Positions 8,895 through 15,854 are shown, counted from the stretch's first letter. The stretch: 26,434 nt of DNA from SAR202 cluster bacterium (GCA_009392675.1 VFFY01000191.1:1-26434); one strand, 5' to 3'. Notes: generated from the sequence alone by a model not told the origin. Numbers and translations: made by a program.

Positions 8895-9436
8895 TCCAGC
8901 ATAGGATTCGTGAAATATGGGCCTATAATCATCAACCATGGAAGCAATATCCATGCCATGAACCAGCCTATCGCCGAAGGAAAAAATGCTTTAAGGAGGG
9001 TAATGTTATGAGTCGTTTTTACTCCGATGGTCACCGCGACTAACAGCCACACTAAAGTTATTAATAGTATGTAATCTCCCACTATAGGGATCGTTGCTAA
9101 AATTAATCCAACTCCCGGGCCATATGCTATGCCAGTACTACGAATAGTATCTCTAAACTCTGCGTCTCCCCCCATAAGCCCGCATAATGTGTTGTTAATG
9201 AATGACCACATCATCATCCCAACAAAAATAGTGGAAAATGCCACTGTCATCATCTGAAGACGGGCGAATTCGCTTTCTGGATTAATCACGGTACCTTTGT
9301 AATGCAGATATATTGCGCTTGAAAAGCCCGTAATTGCCACCGTTCCCAGAGATTGTATGACAAGTTCTGGCCGGCTCTTGAATTCCGGATAGATTTGTTT
9401 ATTTAAGATGGCGGCTTTAATGAGGTTATCAATCAT
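8891..9436 (-). CDS. Yip1-domain-like integral membrane protein
   Basis: This 181-aa protein has about five hydrophobic segments (roughly residues 26-44, 62-82, 103-119, 120-138 and 152-172) and the arrangement of bacterial Yip1-domain proteins. These include a short loop GLMGGDAEFRDTIRSTGIAYGPG between the second and third segments, with its Gly, Phe and small-aromatic-Pro spacing. The role of bacterial Yip1 proteins is poorly known. It is transcribed divergently from the decarboxylase genes and its end overlaps tatD by 4 nt. No enzymatic motif is seen. Confidence 0.7.
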   Translation of the reverse strand: MIDNLIKAAILNKQIYPEFKSRPELVIQSLGTVAITGFSSAIYLHYKGTVINPESEFARLQMMTVAFSTIFVGMMMWSFINNTLCGLMGGDAEFRDTIRSTGIAYGPGVGLILATIPIVGDYILLITLVWLLVAVTIGVKTTHNITLLKAFFPSAIGWFMAWILLPWLMIIGPYFTNPMLD

Positions 9437-9471
9437 AAATAGTATTTGCTAACGTAATGCCGTCTGGGGTT

Positions 9472-9500
9472 CCGACAAAACAGTGATAATAGTGTAAAAT
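9472..9500 (+). promoter_or_regulatory. Putative promoter of the decarboxylase gene set
   Basis: CCGACA (9472-9477; four of six matches to TTGACA), a 17-nt spacer and TAAAAT (9495-9500; five of six matches to TATAAT) precede the small subunit gene at 9589. The spacing is ideal, but the leader of about 80 nt leaves room for other starts. Confidence 0.4.
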
Positions 9501-9514
9501 CCTTAGGTTCTAAA
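9486..9514 (-). promoter_or_regulatory. Putative promoter of the Yip1-like gene
   Basis: On the minus strand TTTAGA (9509-9514), a 17-nt spacer and TATTAT (9486-9491) form a weak sigma-70-like promoter. It overlaps the forward promoter at 9472-9500, so the two divergent transcripts might compete. Motif match only. Confidence 0.25.
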
Positions 9515-9588
9515 ATCATAGTATAACTGGTGTAATTCTCATCGACTCATCGATCCTAACACAAGGTGCCTATCTAACAGTTATTGGT

Positions 9589-9795
9589 ATGGGCACGTCA
9601 TTTCTACTACTTTTAGTATTGATTACCTCAATATTAGTGACTAAATACGTTTCTAATAAAATAGACCCCCCCTACGTGGCTCCTACTGAAGAACAGCAAC
9701 AGGAATTGGCGAGAAAAGCAAAGGCCGCCGCCGCCGCCTTTGCTTTTCTGTCCGCTAACGGACGTGATTCTAAAATAGATTCGGAAGCGAAATAA
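9589..9795 (+). CDS. oadG: OadG/MmdD-like small subunit of Na+-pumping decarboxylase
   Basis: This 68-aa protein has one N-terminal membrane helix (about residues 3-23) followed by a charged, alanine-rich tail (EEQQQELARKAKAAAAAF). That is the layout of the gamma subunit of oxaloacetate decarboxylase or the delta subunit of methylmalonyl-CoA decarboxylase, which holds the soluble and membrane parts together. Identity rests mainly on its position directly before the beta subunit gene (30-nt gap), since these subunits are poorly conserved. The start has no close ribosome site; AAGGTG at 9563-9568 is about 20 nt away. The alanine stretch is encoded by a GC-rich palindrome described separately. 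Confidence 0.75.
   Translation: MGTSFLLLLVLITSILVTKYVSNKIDPPYVAPTEEQQQELARKAKAAAAAFAFLSANGRDSKIDSEAK
9712..9749. repeat. Perfect 14-bp inverted repeat inside the small subunit gene
   Basis: Arms AGAAAAGCAAAGGC (9712-9725) and GCCTTTGCTTTTCT (9736-9749) are exact reverse complements separated by 10 nt of GCC repeats (9726-9735). In mRNA this would form a stable hairpin ending in a U-rich arm. It encodes the alanine-rich tail of the protein. Both strands read nearly the same peptide here (KAKAAAAAFAF). Confidence 0.85.
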
Positions 9796-9825
9796 TTGAA
9801 CCGATCACACTGATGGTGCATATAA

Positions 9826-10986
9826 GTGATAGAACAACTTCTTGATTTTATAAGAACAACAGGCCTCTCCAATATAGGGTGGCGGGATATGGTGATGATT
9901 TTTGTTGGCATTATATTTATATACCTCGCCATAAAAAAAGACTGGGAACCATATGAACTCCTACCAATAGGATTGGGAATAATAGCAGCGAATCTACCTT
10001 TGACTGGTTTAATTACACCACCAACTTCAGATTCTTTGAATCAAGAGGCTGGGATATTCGGTGTCTTTTTTCATTATGGTTTATCTTTTTGGAATATATT
10101 GCCTCCTATTATTTTTCTTGGAATAGGCGCACTAACAGATTTTGGCCCGGTAATAGCAAACCCCAAAACTTTACTTTTGGGTGCTGCCGCTCAAATAGGC
10201 ATATTTGTTGCATTTTGGGGAGCTTTAATTGCAGGATCTCTAGGAATGAATTTTGGAATTGAGGAGGCTGCCTCAATTGGTATCATCGGTGGGGCCGATG
10301 GCCCTACAACGATATTCCTTTCGGCACGATTGGCACCAGAGATATTAGGTATAACGGCTGTTATAGCTTACTCTTACATGGCTGCTGTTGCATTTATTCA
10401 GCCCCCATTAATGAAACTGTTCACTACGGAAAAAGAGCGGCAGATAGTTATGAGACCTCTCAGAGAGGTTTCAAAGCTCGAAAAATTAATATTTCCTAAC
10501 GTGGCTTTAATAGCGATAATATTGGTGGTTCCCAAATCTGCCCCACTGATTGCCATGTTCATGATAGGTAATTTGTTCCGCGAGAGTGGAGCTGTCCCTC
10601 GATTGACAAAATCTGCATCTAATGAGATTTTGAATATCGCCACGATTTTCCTAATGATTACAGTAGGTACTCAACTAACTGCCGACAGGGTTTTCGATTG
10701 GCAGACTATGGTGATCTTAATTCTTGGTTTAGTCGCTTTTTCTTGTGGGACTATTGGGGGGATACTTTTTGCAAAAATCATGAACTTATTTCTCGATGAA
10801 AAAATAAATCCTCTCATTGGTTCGGCTGGTGTTTCAGCTGTACCAATGGCTGCACGTATCTCACATCACCTGGGGCAACAGGCGAATCCGAATAATTTTT
10901 TGTTGCCCCATGCGATGGGCCCTAACGTGGCAGGGGTGATTGGATCTGCTGTCATAGCAGGTGTTTTTATATCATTGGTGGCCTAG
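9826..10986 (+). CDS. oadB: Na+-translocating decarboxylase beta subunit
   Basis: OadB/MmdB/GcdB is the multi-membrane-span subunit that decarboxylates carboxybiotin and pumps Na+ outward. The 386-aa protein matches the family from end to end. IGIIGGADGPTTIF (151-164) carries the essential aspartate Asp158 of the GGADGP loop, ITVGTQLTADRV is a later conserved loop, and the end reads GPNVAGVIGSAVIAGVF. About nine to eleven hydrophobic segments are visible. I keep the GTG start at 9826 because the first 25 residues (IEQLLDFIRTTGL...W) fit the family N-terminus; the ribosome site is weak. It lies between the small subunit gene and the biotin carrier gene (4-nt gap). Confidence 0.95.
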   Translation: MIEQLLDFIRTTGLSNIGWRDMVMIFVGIIFIYLAIKKDWEPYELLPIGLGIIAANLPLTGLITPPTSDSLNQEAGIFGVFFHYGLSFWNILPPIIFLGIGALTDFGPVIANPKTLLLGAAAQIGIFVAFWGALIAGSLGMNFGIEEAASIGIIGGADGPTTIFLSARLAPEILGITAVIAYSYMAAVAFIQPPLMKLFTTEKERQIVMRPLREVSKLEKLIFPNVALIAIILVVPKSAPLIAMFMIGNLFRESGAVPRLTKSASNEILNIATIFLMITVGTQLTADRVFDWQTMVILILGLVAFSCGTIGGILFAKIMNLFLDEKINPLIGSAGVSAVPMAARISHHLGQQANPNNFLLPHAMGPNVAGVIGSAVIAGVFISLVA

Positions 10987-10990
10987 TCTT

Positions 10991-11389
10991 ATGAAAATTC
11001 GAGTTGAAAAAAAATGGTATAACATCGAGATAGACAGCATCTCCTCTGACTCCGCAGTTGTTTTAGTTGATGGTGAAAGATTTGAGGTGAAATTAGAGGA
11101 TGTAGAGAAAACAAGTGAACTAGTTGAGGAAGTTTCCGGTCCTATTTCCAACTCTGTTGGAATGAGAACGGACAATTACAAGGAATTCAAAAGCCCGATG
11201 CCAGGGACCATAATATCTATTTTGGTACAGACTGGGGATGATGTGTCTCAAGGTCAGGATATATGTGTGTTGGAATCGATGAAGATGCAACAAACTCTTA
11301 AATCAGATATGGCGGGCACTATTATGGGGACAAGTGTGTCTCAAGGTGATCAAATATTGGACGGAGACGTAATTTTCCTTATTAGGTAA
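10991..11389 (+). CDS. Biotin carboxyl carrier protein of the decarboxylase
   Basis: This 132-aa biotinyl-domain protein carries CO2 on biotin from the carboxyltransferase to the beta subunit. The biotin site is ESMKM (95-99) with Lys98 as the modified lysine. The lipoyl/biotinyl fold spans about 65-132 and starts with the typical KSPMPGTI. Residues 1-40 resemble the short beta region preceding the linker in OadA/GcdC-type proteins. I use the ATG at 10991; an earlier in-frame GTG at 10961 lies inside the beta subunit gene and adds no family sequence. It follows that gene by 4 nt. An acetyl-CoA carboxylase carrier (AccB) is the alternative, but the context favours the decarboxylase. Confidence 0.9.
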   Translation: MKIRVEKKWYNIEIDSISSDSAVVLVDGERFEVKLEDVEKTSELVEEVSGPISNSVGMRTDNYKEFKSPMPGTIISILVQTGDDVSQGQDICVLESMKMQQTLKSDMAGTIMGTSVSQGDQILDGDVIFLIR

Positions 11390-11411
11390 ATACTATCTGA
11401 ATTGATTCCGA

Positions 11412-12005
11412 TTATCGCCCTAGATTTGCCAAGGCTGATTCTGCAATTAGCAATTCTTCTGTTTCTCTGATCGGGTGAATTAAATTAATAGCCATTTGCA
11501 ACTCTTTTTTTGCCTCCGCCACGTTCCCGTTCTTTTTATGAATTAAACCTAGGTATAGGTGGGTTCCCCCAAGGCCTACATCCAAGGTTAACGCTTTTTC
11601 TAGATCTGTTTTAGCAAGTTCGTATCTCTCCAAATGGTAATAAGCTGCACCTCTAGATTTATACGCAATGGCTAAGTCAGGCATTCTTTTAATTAGGGTG
11701 GAAAAGCTGTTAGCAGATTCGATGAACTGCTCCGATCTCAATAAATTAAGGCCACGGTTGTAGAGAAACAGGGCTTCTATTTCAGGGGTTGGTGATGCCG
11801 ATATAGGGTTTGTTGGTGTGATAGTCGGGGTGATTTCGGTTTCTCGGGAAATTTTATTGACTGTGGGCACCAGTTCTTCGGTAGGGACCAATAAAGTTGC
11901 CCTGTTGGAATTATTATCACAAGATAGTAATGAGCAAACTATAATTGTCACAGCAATCAATGGCAGGTGCCTTAAATATGAAATCAAGTTTACGTTGTAT
12001 TGCAT
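11412..12005 (-). CDS. TPR-repeat lipoprotein
   Basis: This 197-aa protein has a signal peptide ending in the lipobox LLSC with Cys29, so it is probably lipid-anchored outside the membrane. A Thr/Pro-rich linker (about 35-75) follows. From about residue 80 to 185 there are roughly three tetratricopeptide-like repeats, for example YNRGLNLLRSEQFIESANSF and AYKSRGAAYYHLERYELAKT, with the small-residue and aromatic spacing typical of TPRs. TPRs mediate protein contacts; no partner can be named. It is convergent with the biotin carrier gene (22-nt gap) and divergent from the carbonic-anhydrase-like gene. Confidence 0.85.
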   Translation of the reverse strand: MQYNVNLISYLRHLPLIAVTIIVCSLLSCDNNSNRATLLVPTEELVPTVNKISRETEITPTITPTNPISASPTPEIEALFLYNRGLNLLRSEQFIESANSFSTLIKRMPDLAIAYKSRGAAYYHLERYELAKTDLEKALTLDVGLGGTHLYLGLIHKKNGNVAEAKKELQMAINLIHPIRETEELLIAESALANLGR

Positions 12006-12062
12006 AGGAAATAGAAAAATTAGTATAGGAGGAAGTTAGTTGATTCCTATTCTATCATCTCA

Positions 12063-12593
12063 ATGAAATTGGAGGATATGTTGATAAAAACCCTTGAAGA
12101 TAAAACCCCACTGGTTCACCCAACTGCTTTTGTCAGTGAAGCGGCTTATGTTGTAGGTGATGTTGAAATAGGTGAAGGATCAAGTATTTGGCCTGGAACC
12201 GTTATAAGAGGCGATTCAGGTAAGGTAAAAATTGGTAAGTATACAAATATTCAAGATAATTCTGTGGTGCATGGAGACGCTGACGTCGAAATTGGCGACT
12301 ACGTAACTGTGGGCCATAGGGTAATGTGTCATTCTAAATACATAGGGGATCAATCACTGATCGGCAATGGGGCTATATTAAATGACGGGGTAATAATCGG
12401 GGAAAATAGTGTGGTCGGGTCGGGGGCTATGCTGCTAGAGAACATGGATATACCAAAGAGGTCCATTGTTGTGGGTATGCCTGGAAGAGTTAGAGGTGAA
12501 ATTCAGAAAAAGCACTTAGATTTGCAGGTGGAACTTGCCGATATTTATTCCGATAAAGCCAAGCGATACAAAAAAGAAGGTACTCTCGAATAG
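12063..12593 (+). CDS. Gamma-carbonic-anhydrase-like hexapeptide-repeat protein
   Basis: This 176-aa protein is a left-handed beta-helix protein with repeated [IV]G-x4 hexapeptides from about residue 30 to 135 and a helical C-terminus. Three histidines, His70 (SVVHGD), His85 (VGHRV) and His90 (MCHS), match the zinc ligands of gamma-class carbonic anhydrases and the YrdA/PaaY family. These trimers interconvert CO2 and bicarbonate, but many relatives have low or unknown activity. It starts 57 nt from the divergent TPR lipoprotein. The ATG at 12063 lacks an obvious ribosome site; a second in-frame ATG at 12078 has GGAGG unusually close to it. It might handle CO2 released by the nearby decarboxylase (inference). 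Confidence 0.88.
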   Translation: MKLEDMLIKTLEDKTPLVHPTAFVSEAAYVVGDVEIGEGSSIWPGTVIRGDSGKVKIGKYTNIQDNSVVHGDADVEIGDYVTVGHRVMCHSKYIGDQSLIGNGAILNDGVIIGENSVVGSGAMLLENMDIPKRSIVVGMPGRVRGEIQKKHLDLQVELADIYSDKAKRYKKEGTLE

Positions 12594-12603
12594 AAAATCT
12601 GGT

Positions 12604-13377
12604 TCAGGAAATAATTACGGGGGTACCATGTTCAGGGTGAGTGATTATTGTCACTTCTGACCCATATATAGACTCGATGTTATTTTTTGTTAATACTTCT
12701 TTAGGTGTTCCATCTGCAGCGATAGATCCATTTGAAAAGAGAAGGATTCTGTCACTGAATTGAGCAGCAATATTTAGATCATGTATAGCCAAAACAGTGA
12801 CCCCAAACCCAGATTTTTGCTCGTGTATCCTTCTTATGATTTTCATAACTTTCCTTTGATGAGAAATGTCTAAATTGGAAGTTGGTTCGTCTAGCAGCAT
12901 TATTGGTGACTGTTGGGTAATCGCTAGAGCCAACATAGCACGTTGCTTTTCACCACCTGAAATCTCCCCTAATTTTCTTCCGGAGAGATAATCTATTTCT
13001 GTCAAAGACATGGATTTACGTGCTATATTGAAATCTTCTTTTGATTCCCATTGAAGTAATCCAAGGTGGGGATTACGTCCCAACATCACAAAATCTGGGA
13101 TGCTGATCTCATCCGGAAGTTTTGGGTTTTGCGGGACCATCGATATCCAAACCGCCCTTTTTTTGTTCGTGAGATTGTGACTTAGCTGATCATATATATA
13201 TATCTTTCCAGATGAAGGTTTTAATGTGCCGGATATTAATTTCAATAGAGTAGTCTTTCCAGCTCCATTTGGCCCGACCAGAGAAACTAATTCTCCTGGG
13301 TTGAAATGTGCGGTGATTTCTCGAATGATATTTACATTTTCATATTTGAACGAAACATTTTGAAGATTAATAACCAT
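12604..13377 (-). CDS. btuD: BtuD, ATPase of the cobalamin ABC importer
   Basis: This 257-aa importer ATPase of the FecE/BtuD/HmuV class has Walker A GPNGAGKTT (35-43), the Q-loop Gln83, the signature SGGEKQR (140-146), Walker B LLDEP (161-165) and the switch His199 (AIHD). It energises uptake through BtuC from the cytoplasmic side. I choose the ATG at 13377 because GGGAG lies 8 nt upstream; a GTG at 13383 is too close to that site. It overlaps btuC by 11 nt. By itself this ATPase type could serve siderophores or haem; the B12 assignment comes from the riboswitch upstream of btuF. Confidence 0.92.
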   Translation of the reverse strand: MVINLQNVSFKYENVNIIREITAHFNPGELVSLVGPNGAGKTTLLKLISGTLKPSSGKIYIYDQLSHNLTNKKRAVWISMVPQNPKLPDEISIPDFVMLGRNPHLGLLQWESKEDFNIARKSMSLTEIDYLSGRKLGEISGGEKQRAMLALAITQQSPIMLLDEPTSNLDISHQRKVMKIIRRIHEQKSGFGVTVLAIHDLNIAAQFSDRILLFSNGSIAADGTPKEVLTKNNIESIYGSEVTIITHPEHGTPVIIS

Positions 13378-14446
13378 CAACACTGCTCCCTTTGGTTTTT
13401 AAAAGCACATAAACGAAAAATGGAGACCCTACTAACGCAGTTATTATTCCAACGGGCAATTCAATGGGGCTCACGATTGTTCTAGCTGCCAAATCGGCTA
13501 GAATCAAAAAAGCAGCGCCCGCTAGTGCGGAAAGAGGTAGTAGTGTTCGATAATCTGTGCCCCATAAAAGCCGTATGATGTGAGGAGCTATTAAACCAAC
13601 GAAACCTATCAGACCGCTAAATGAGACTGCGGTGGCTGTGACCAAGGTTGCCGATACTATCAATATGCGTTTGGTCTTCTCTGTGTTGACGCCTAACGAT
13701 TCAGCGTAATATCCTTCAAGTTGCATGGTGTTCAATACTCGGCTGTACCCCAAAATGAAACTCACGCCTACTATCATGTAAGGCATTATTAATATTGAGT
13801 GAGACCATTGTGCCCTTATGAAGCCCCCCATCAGCCAGCTGAGTAATGGTCTCAAATCAGGATCACTTCGTAGCATCAAAATTCCAGTGATAGCTGTCGC
13901 AAATGCTCCTATAGCTAGTCCCGCCAAAAGTAGTGTTGACAGGTGGGTGTTGCCAGATTTTACGGAGATTAGGTATGCGATGAAAACTGCTGCGATTCCA
14001 CCACAAAACGAAGCTACTGGGAGCAGGCTGAAGTATCCATAAGTGGAAGGTATACCAGACAGGAAAACAATGGTAGCACCAAGTGATGCCCCTGAAGCGA
14101 CTCCAATTAAATATGGATCCGCCAAGGGGTTTTTAAATAAACCCTGGTATGTGGCCCCTGATATTCCAAGAGATGCTCCCACCAGTAATGCAAGGACAAC
14201 TCGGGGGAACCTAATGTTCCATATTATGGTGTGCCAGGCAGGTGTTAGTTCGGGTGACTCATTTAAAAAATTCAATTTGGAAAATAGAATGAAAAATACA
14301 GATGTGACAGGTATATATACTGATCCAACAGCCACGCCAATAACAGCACAGATGAATATTAAAACTATCCCGATAGTTATTTTGTTCCAGGGATATTTAT
14401 ATGTTGATTCAATGTCTTGATCACTAGTATTAGCTGTGGATTTCAT
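13367..14446 (-). CDS. btuC: BtuC, permease of the cobalamin ABC importer
   Basis: This 359-aa FecCD/BtuC-family permease has about nine to ten membrane segments after a polar N-terminus of roughly 22 residues. Family blocks are clear: PRVVLALLVGASLGISGATYQ, then NPLADPYLIGVASGA near residues 110-120, and GLIGFVGLIAPHIIRLLWG near 265-285, the ATPase-contact region. Its ATG overlaps the btuF stop as ATGA (14443-14446), implying translational coupling. The substrate assignment (cobalamin) follows from the riboswitch in the operon leader, not from the permease itself. Confidence 0.93.
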   Translation of the reverse strand: MKSTANTSDQDIESTYKYPWNKITIGIVLIFICAVIGVAVGSVYIPVTSVFFILFSKLNFLNESPELTPAWHTIIWNIRFPRVVLALLVGASLGISGATYQGLFKNPLADPYLIGVASGASLGATIVFLSGIPSTYGYFSLLPVASFCGGIAAVFIAYLISVKSGNTHLSTLLLAGLAIGAFATAITGILMLRSDPDLRPLLSWLMGGFIRAQWSHSILIMPYMIVGVSFILGYSRVLNTMQLEGYYAESLGVNTEKTKRILIVSATLVTATAVSFSGLIGFVGLIAPHIIRLLWGTDYRTLLPLSALAGAAFLILADLAARTIVSPIELPVGIITALVGSPFFVYVLLKTKGSSVDGY

Positions 14447-15525
14447 TTGAAAAGGCCGGGGTAAAATTCATTTGCTAATTCTTCTAAACCTAATATGAAT
14501 CTTGGCCCAGAAATACCAAGATAATCGTCGTTTGATTCGAAAATAGCTTTGTTTTTGATAGGTAATAATTTACTAAAAGCGGGATTGTTATACAGCAAAT
14601 CAGGAGTAGAACTTATGATGATTTGAGGATTTCGATCTATGATCACCTCAGGGCTTAATTGCCCATAATTATCTACGTCATGAGCCACGTTTTCGAGTTT
14701 TAACAATTGAAATACACTTCCCATAAGTGTGTTGTTGCCGGGAGTCCAAAGATCTCCTACGTCTTGAAAGACGGAAGGCCCAGAATGGTACGGATCTAAA
14801 GTCAATTTAATTTCGGTGATTCTTGACTCGAAGTTCTCGGCTAATATTTCCGCTTCGTTCACCGCACCAGTGATCTGACCCCATGTTCTGAAGGTGTTAG
14901 CCATTCCCATCAGATCGTCATCGACCGATTCTAATAAAAGTACTCTTAGACCAGCTTTCTCCAACTCTTCCTTGAAGGTTGGATAAAATAGGAAAACTAA
15001 ATCTGGGTCTAGATCAAGAATCCGTTCGATATTCATATTGAATGCATCGCCGACTTTTTCAATATCTTCGACTTCTATAGGATGGGAAACCCAGCTGTGG
15101 GTTCCAATAATTCTGTGTCCCTGACCTATTGCGAAAATAGTTTCAACTGCTGCAGCATCGTAAGCAATTATACGTTCCGGAGGCTTATTGAAAATCATCT
15201 CACTTCCATGTCTGGCTATGACAGTTAGGGGGAATTGAGCTGTTAATTTTTCATAGGTGGGGGGTGACGGAGCCGAGAAATATTGGACTATCCTGCCTTT
15301 GGGTGATCTTTGGCTTTCTATTTCTTTAATGACTGGGAGAGATGTAGGAGCTGCTATCGGCGTAGATGGCAATATTTGTTTATGGGTGTAGATTTGTATC
15401 GGTACTGGAGTGGAGGCTGGGGCCGCCGGATCGGGTTGTTTTGGTGAAATCTCTCCAGAACATGAGACCATTCCCATTATTAATGCAAAGGCGATAGAGG
15501 TACTAAGCAAAACTCGCCGAAACAA
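14443..15525 (-). CDS. btuF: BtuF-like cobalamin-binding lipoprotein
   Basis: This is an extracellular binding protein of the BtuF/FhuD class that captures the corrinoid for BtuCD. I favour the TTG at 15525 (360 aa): AAAAGGGGGT ends 3 nt before it, and it begins directly with a signal peptide (MFRRVLLSTSIAFALIMG) ending in the lipobox MVSC with Cys22. A TTG at 15546 would add seven residues but has no ribosome site. A Pro/Thr-rich linker of about 70 residues follows, then the periplasmic-binding domain (from about residue 92) with PPERIIAYDAAAVETIFAIG and the two-lobe PBP pattern. It heads the btuFCD operon downstream of a cobalamin riboswitch. Confidence 0.9.
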   Translation of the reverse strand: MFRRVLLSTSIAFALIMGMVSCSGEISPKQPDPAAPASTPVPIQIYTHKQILPSTPIAAPTSLPVIKEIESQRSPKGRIVQYFSAPSPPTYEKLTAQFPLTVIARHGSEMIFNKPPERIIAYDAAAVETIFAIGQGHRIIGTHSWVSHPIEVEDIEKVGDAFNMNIERILDLDPDLVFLFYPTFKEELEKAGLRVLLLESVDDDLMGMANTFRTWGQITGAVNEAEILAENFESRITEIKLTLDPYHSGPSVFQDVGDLWTPGNNTLMGSVFQLLKLENVAHDVDNYGQLSPEVIIDRNPQIIISSTPDLLYNNPAFSKLLPIKNKAIFESNDDYLGISGPRFILGLEELANEFYPGLFK

Positions 15526-15579
15526 ATTACCCCCTTTTTTATTCAAAGATCTGTCTAGTTCTGGTCTTTCGCGGGAAAT

Positions 15580-15606
15580 AAAAAAAGCCCACTTTTTTGT
15601 GTGGGC
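15580..15606 (-). terminator. Intrinsic terminator in the btuFCD leader
   Basis: On the minus strand GCCCAC (15606-15601), an 8-nt A-rich loop and GTGGGC (15592-15587) form a 6-bp stem directly followed by seven T residues (15586-15580). It lies between the cobalamin riboswitch and the btuF start, so it would stop transcription before the operon when B12 is bound. Confidence 0.88.
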
Positions 15607-15637
15607 CGGTTGGGGAGGTGGTCATCTCAACCCGGCC
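15604..15637 (-). promoter_or_regulatory. GC-rich hairpin overlapping the btu terminator
   Basis: On the minus strand GGCCGGGTTG (15637-15628) pairs with CAACCGGCC (15612-15604), with one bulged base and a 15-nt loop. The last three bases are also the start of the terminator stem (15601-15606), so the two full helices cannot form together. It may be the riboswitch's switching hairpin (P13-like, whose loop may contact L5) or the antiterminator; I cannot tell which by reading. Confidence 0.6.
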
Positions 15638-15656
15638 TTTCCACGAAGACCTAGAT

Positions 15657-15766
15657 GGTGGCACTTAGTGGTTGACCGGACTTGCTTCTTAAAGCCTACC
15701 GTTGCGGGACAGTGTCGGATTTCGACCGACTTCCTCTTTTAAACCCTGTAGGGCACTTGCACCATT
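15657..15766 (-). ncRNA. Cobalamin (B12) riboswitch aptamer
   Basis: Read on the minus strand, the leader has the cobalamin aptamer elements in order. They are AATGGTGCAAGTGCC at the 5' end (GGTGC at 15763-15759) and a TTTAAAAGAGGAAG block (GGAAG at 15734-15730, compare the family TTAATAGGGAAG). Next is a P5 hairpin GTCGG/CCGAC with a 7-nt loop (15730-15714), the invariant CCCGCAACGGTA (15708-15697) and the B12-box segment AAGTCCGGTCAACCAC (15683-15668), ending in GTGCCACC (15664-15657) that can close on GGTG near the start. A terminator follows. The downstream btuFCD genes fit this riboswitch class. The edges are approximate and the subclass is not resolved. Confidence 0.93.
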
Positions 15767-15791
15767 TTCAAATTCTGTTTTTAACTGTTCC

Positions 15792-15821
15792 ATCAAACCA
15801 CGGCTGCGATTAATTTGTCAA
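15792..15821 (-). promoter_or_regulatory. Putative promoter of the btuFCD riboswitch transcript
   Basis: On the minus strand a perfect -35 TTGACA (15821-15816), an 18-nt spacer and TTTGAT (15797-15792, four of six matches) would start RNA near 15785, about 20 nt before the riboswitch. The -35 sits inside the inverted repeat at 15808-15845. Confidence 0.5.
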
Positions 15822-15845
15822 TAATTTAGTACGGACAAATTAATC
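15808..15845. repeat. Perfect 12-bp dyad between rpoC and the btu leader
   Basis: GATTAATTTGTC (15808-15819) and GACAAATTAATC (15834-15845) are exact reverse complements with a 14-nt spacer. It starts 10 nt after the rpoC stop and includes the predicted -35 box. No T-tract follows on the minus strand, so it is not a classical terminator; an operator or an mRNA 3'-end stem are the alternatives. Confidence 0.85.
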
Positions 15846-15854
15846 TTCTGTGAT

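Noticed and set aside
9672..9932. Reverse-strand open frame across the small decarboxylase subunit, encoding a near-identical alanine-rich peptide
   Set aside because: It arises because the GCC-rich inverted repeat reads the same on both strands; it lacks a ribosome site and overlaps two well-supported forward genes.
10961..10990. Earlier GTG start for the biotin carrier
   Set aside because: It lies inside the oadB coding sequence and adds ten residues unlike any biotinyl protein; the ATG at 10991 gives a family-consistent N-terminus.
12026..12035. AGGAGG-like sequence as the ribosome site of the carbonic-anhydrase-like gene
   Set aside because: It is about 30 nt before the ATG, and there is no in-frame start codon at the proper distance.
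15410..15742. Forward open frame across the btu leader
   Set aside because: It is the complement of the btuF signal/linker region, terminator and riboswitch; the encoded peptide (Trp/Gly-rich) reflects structured RNA, not protein.
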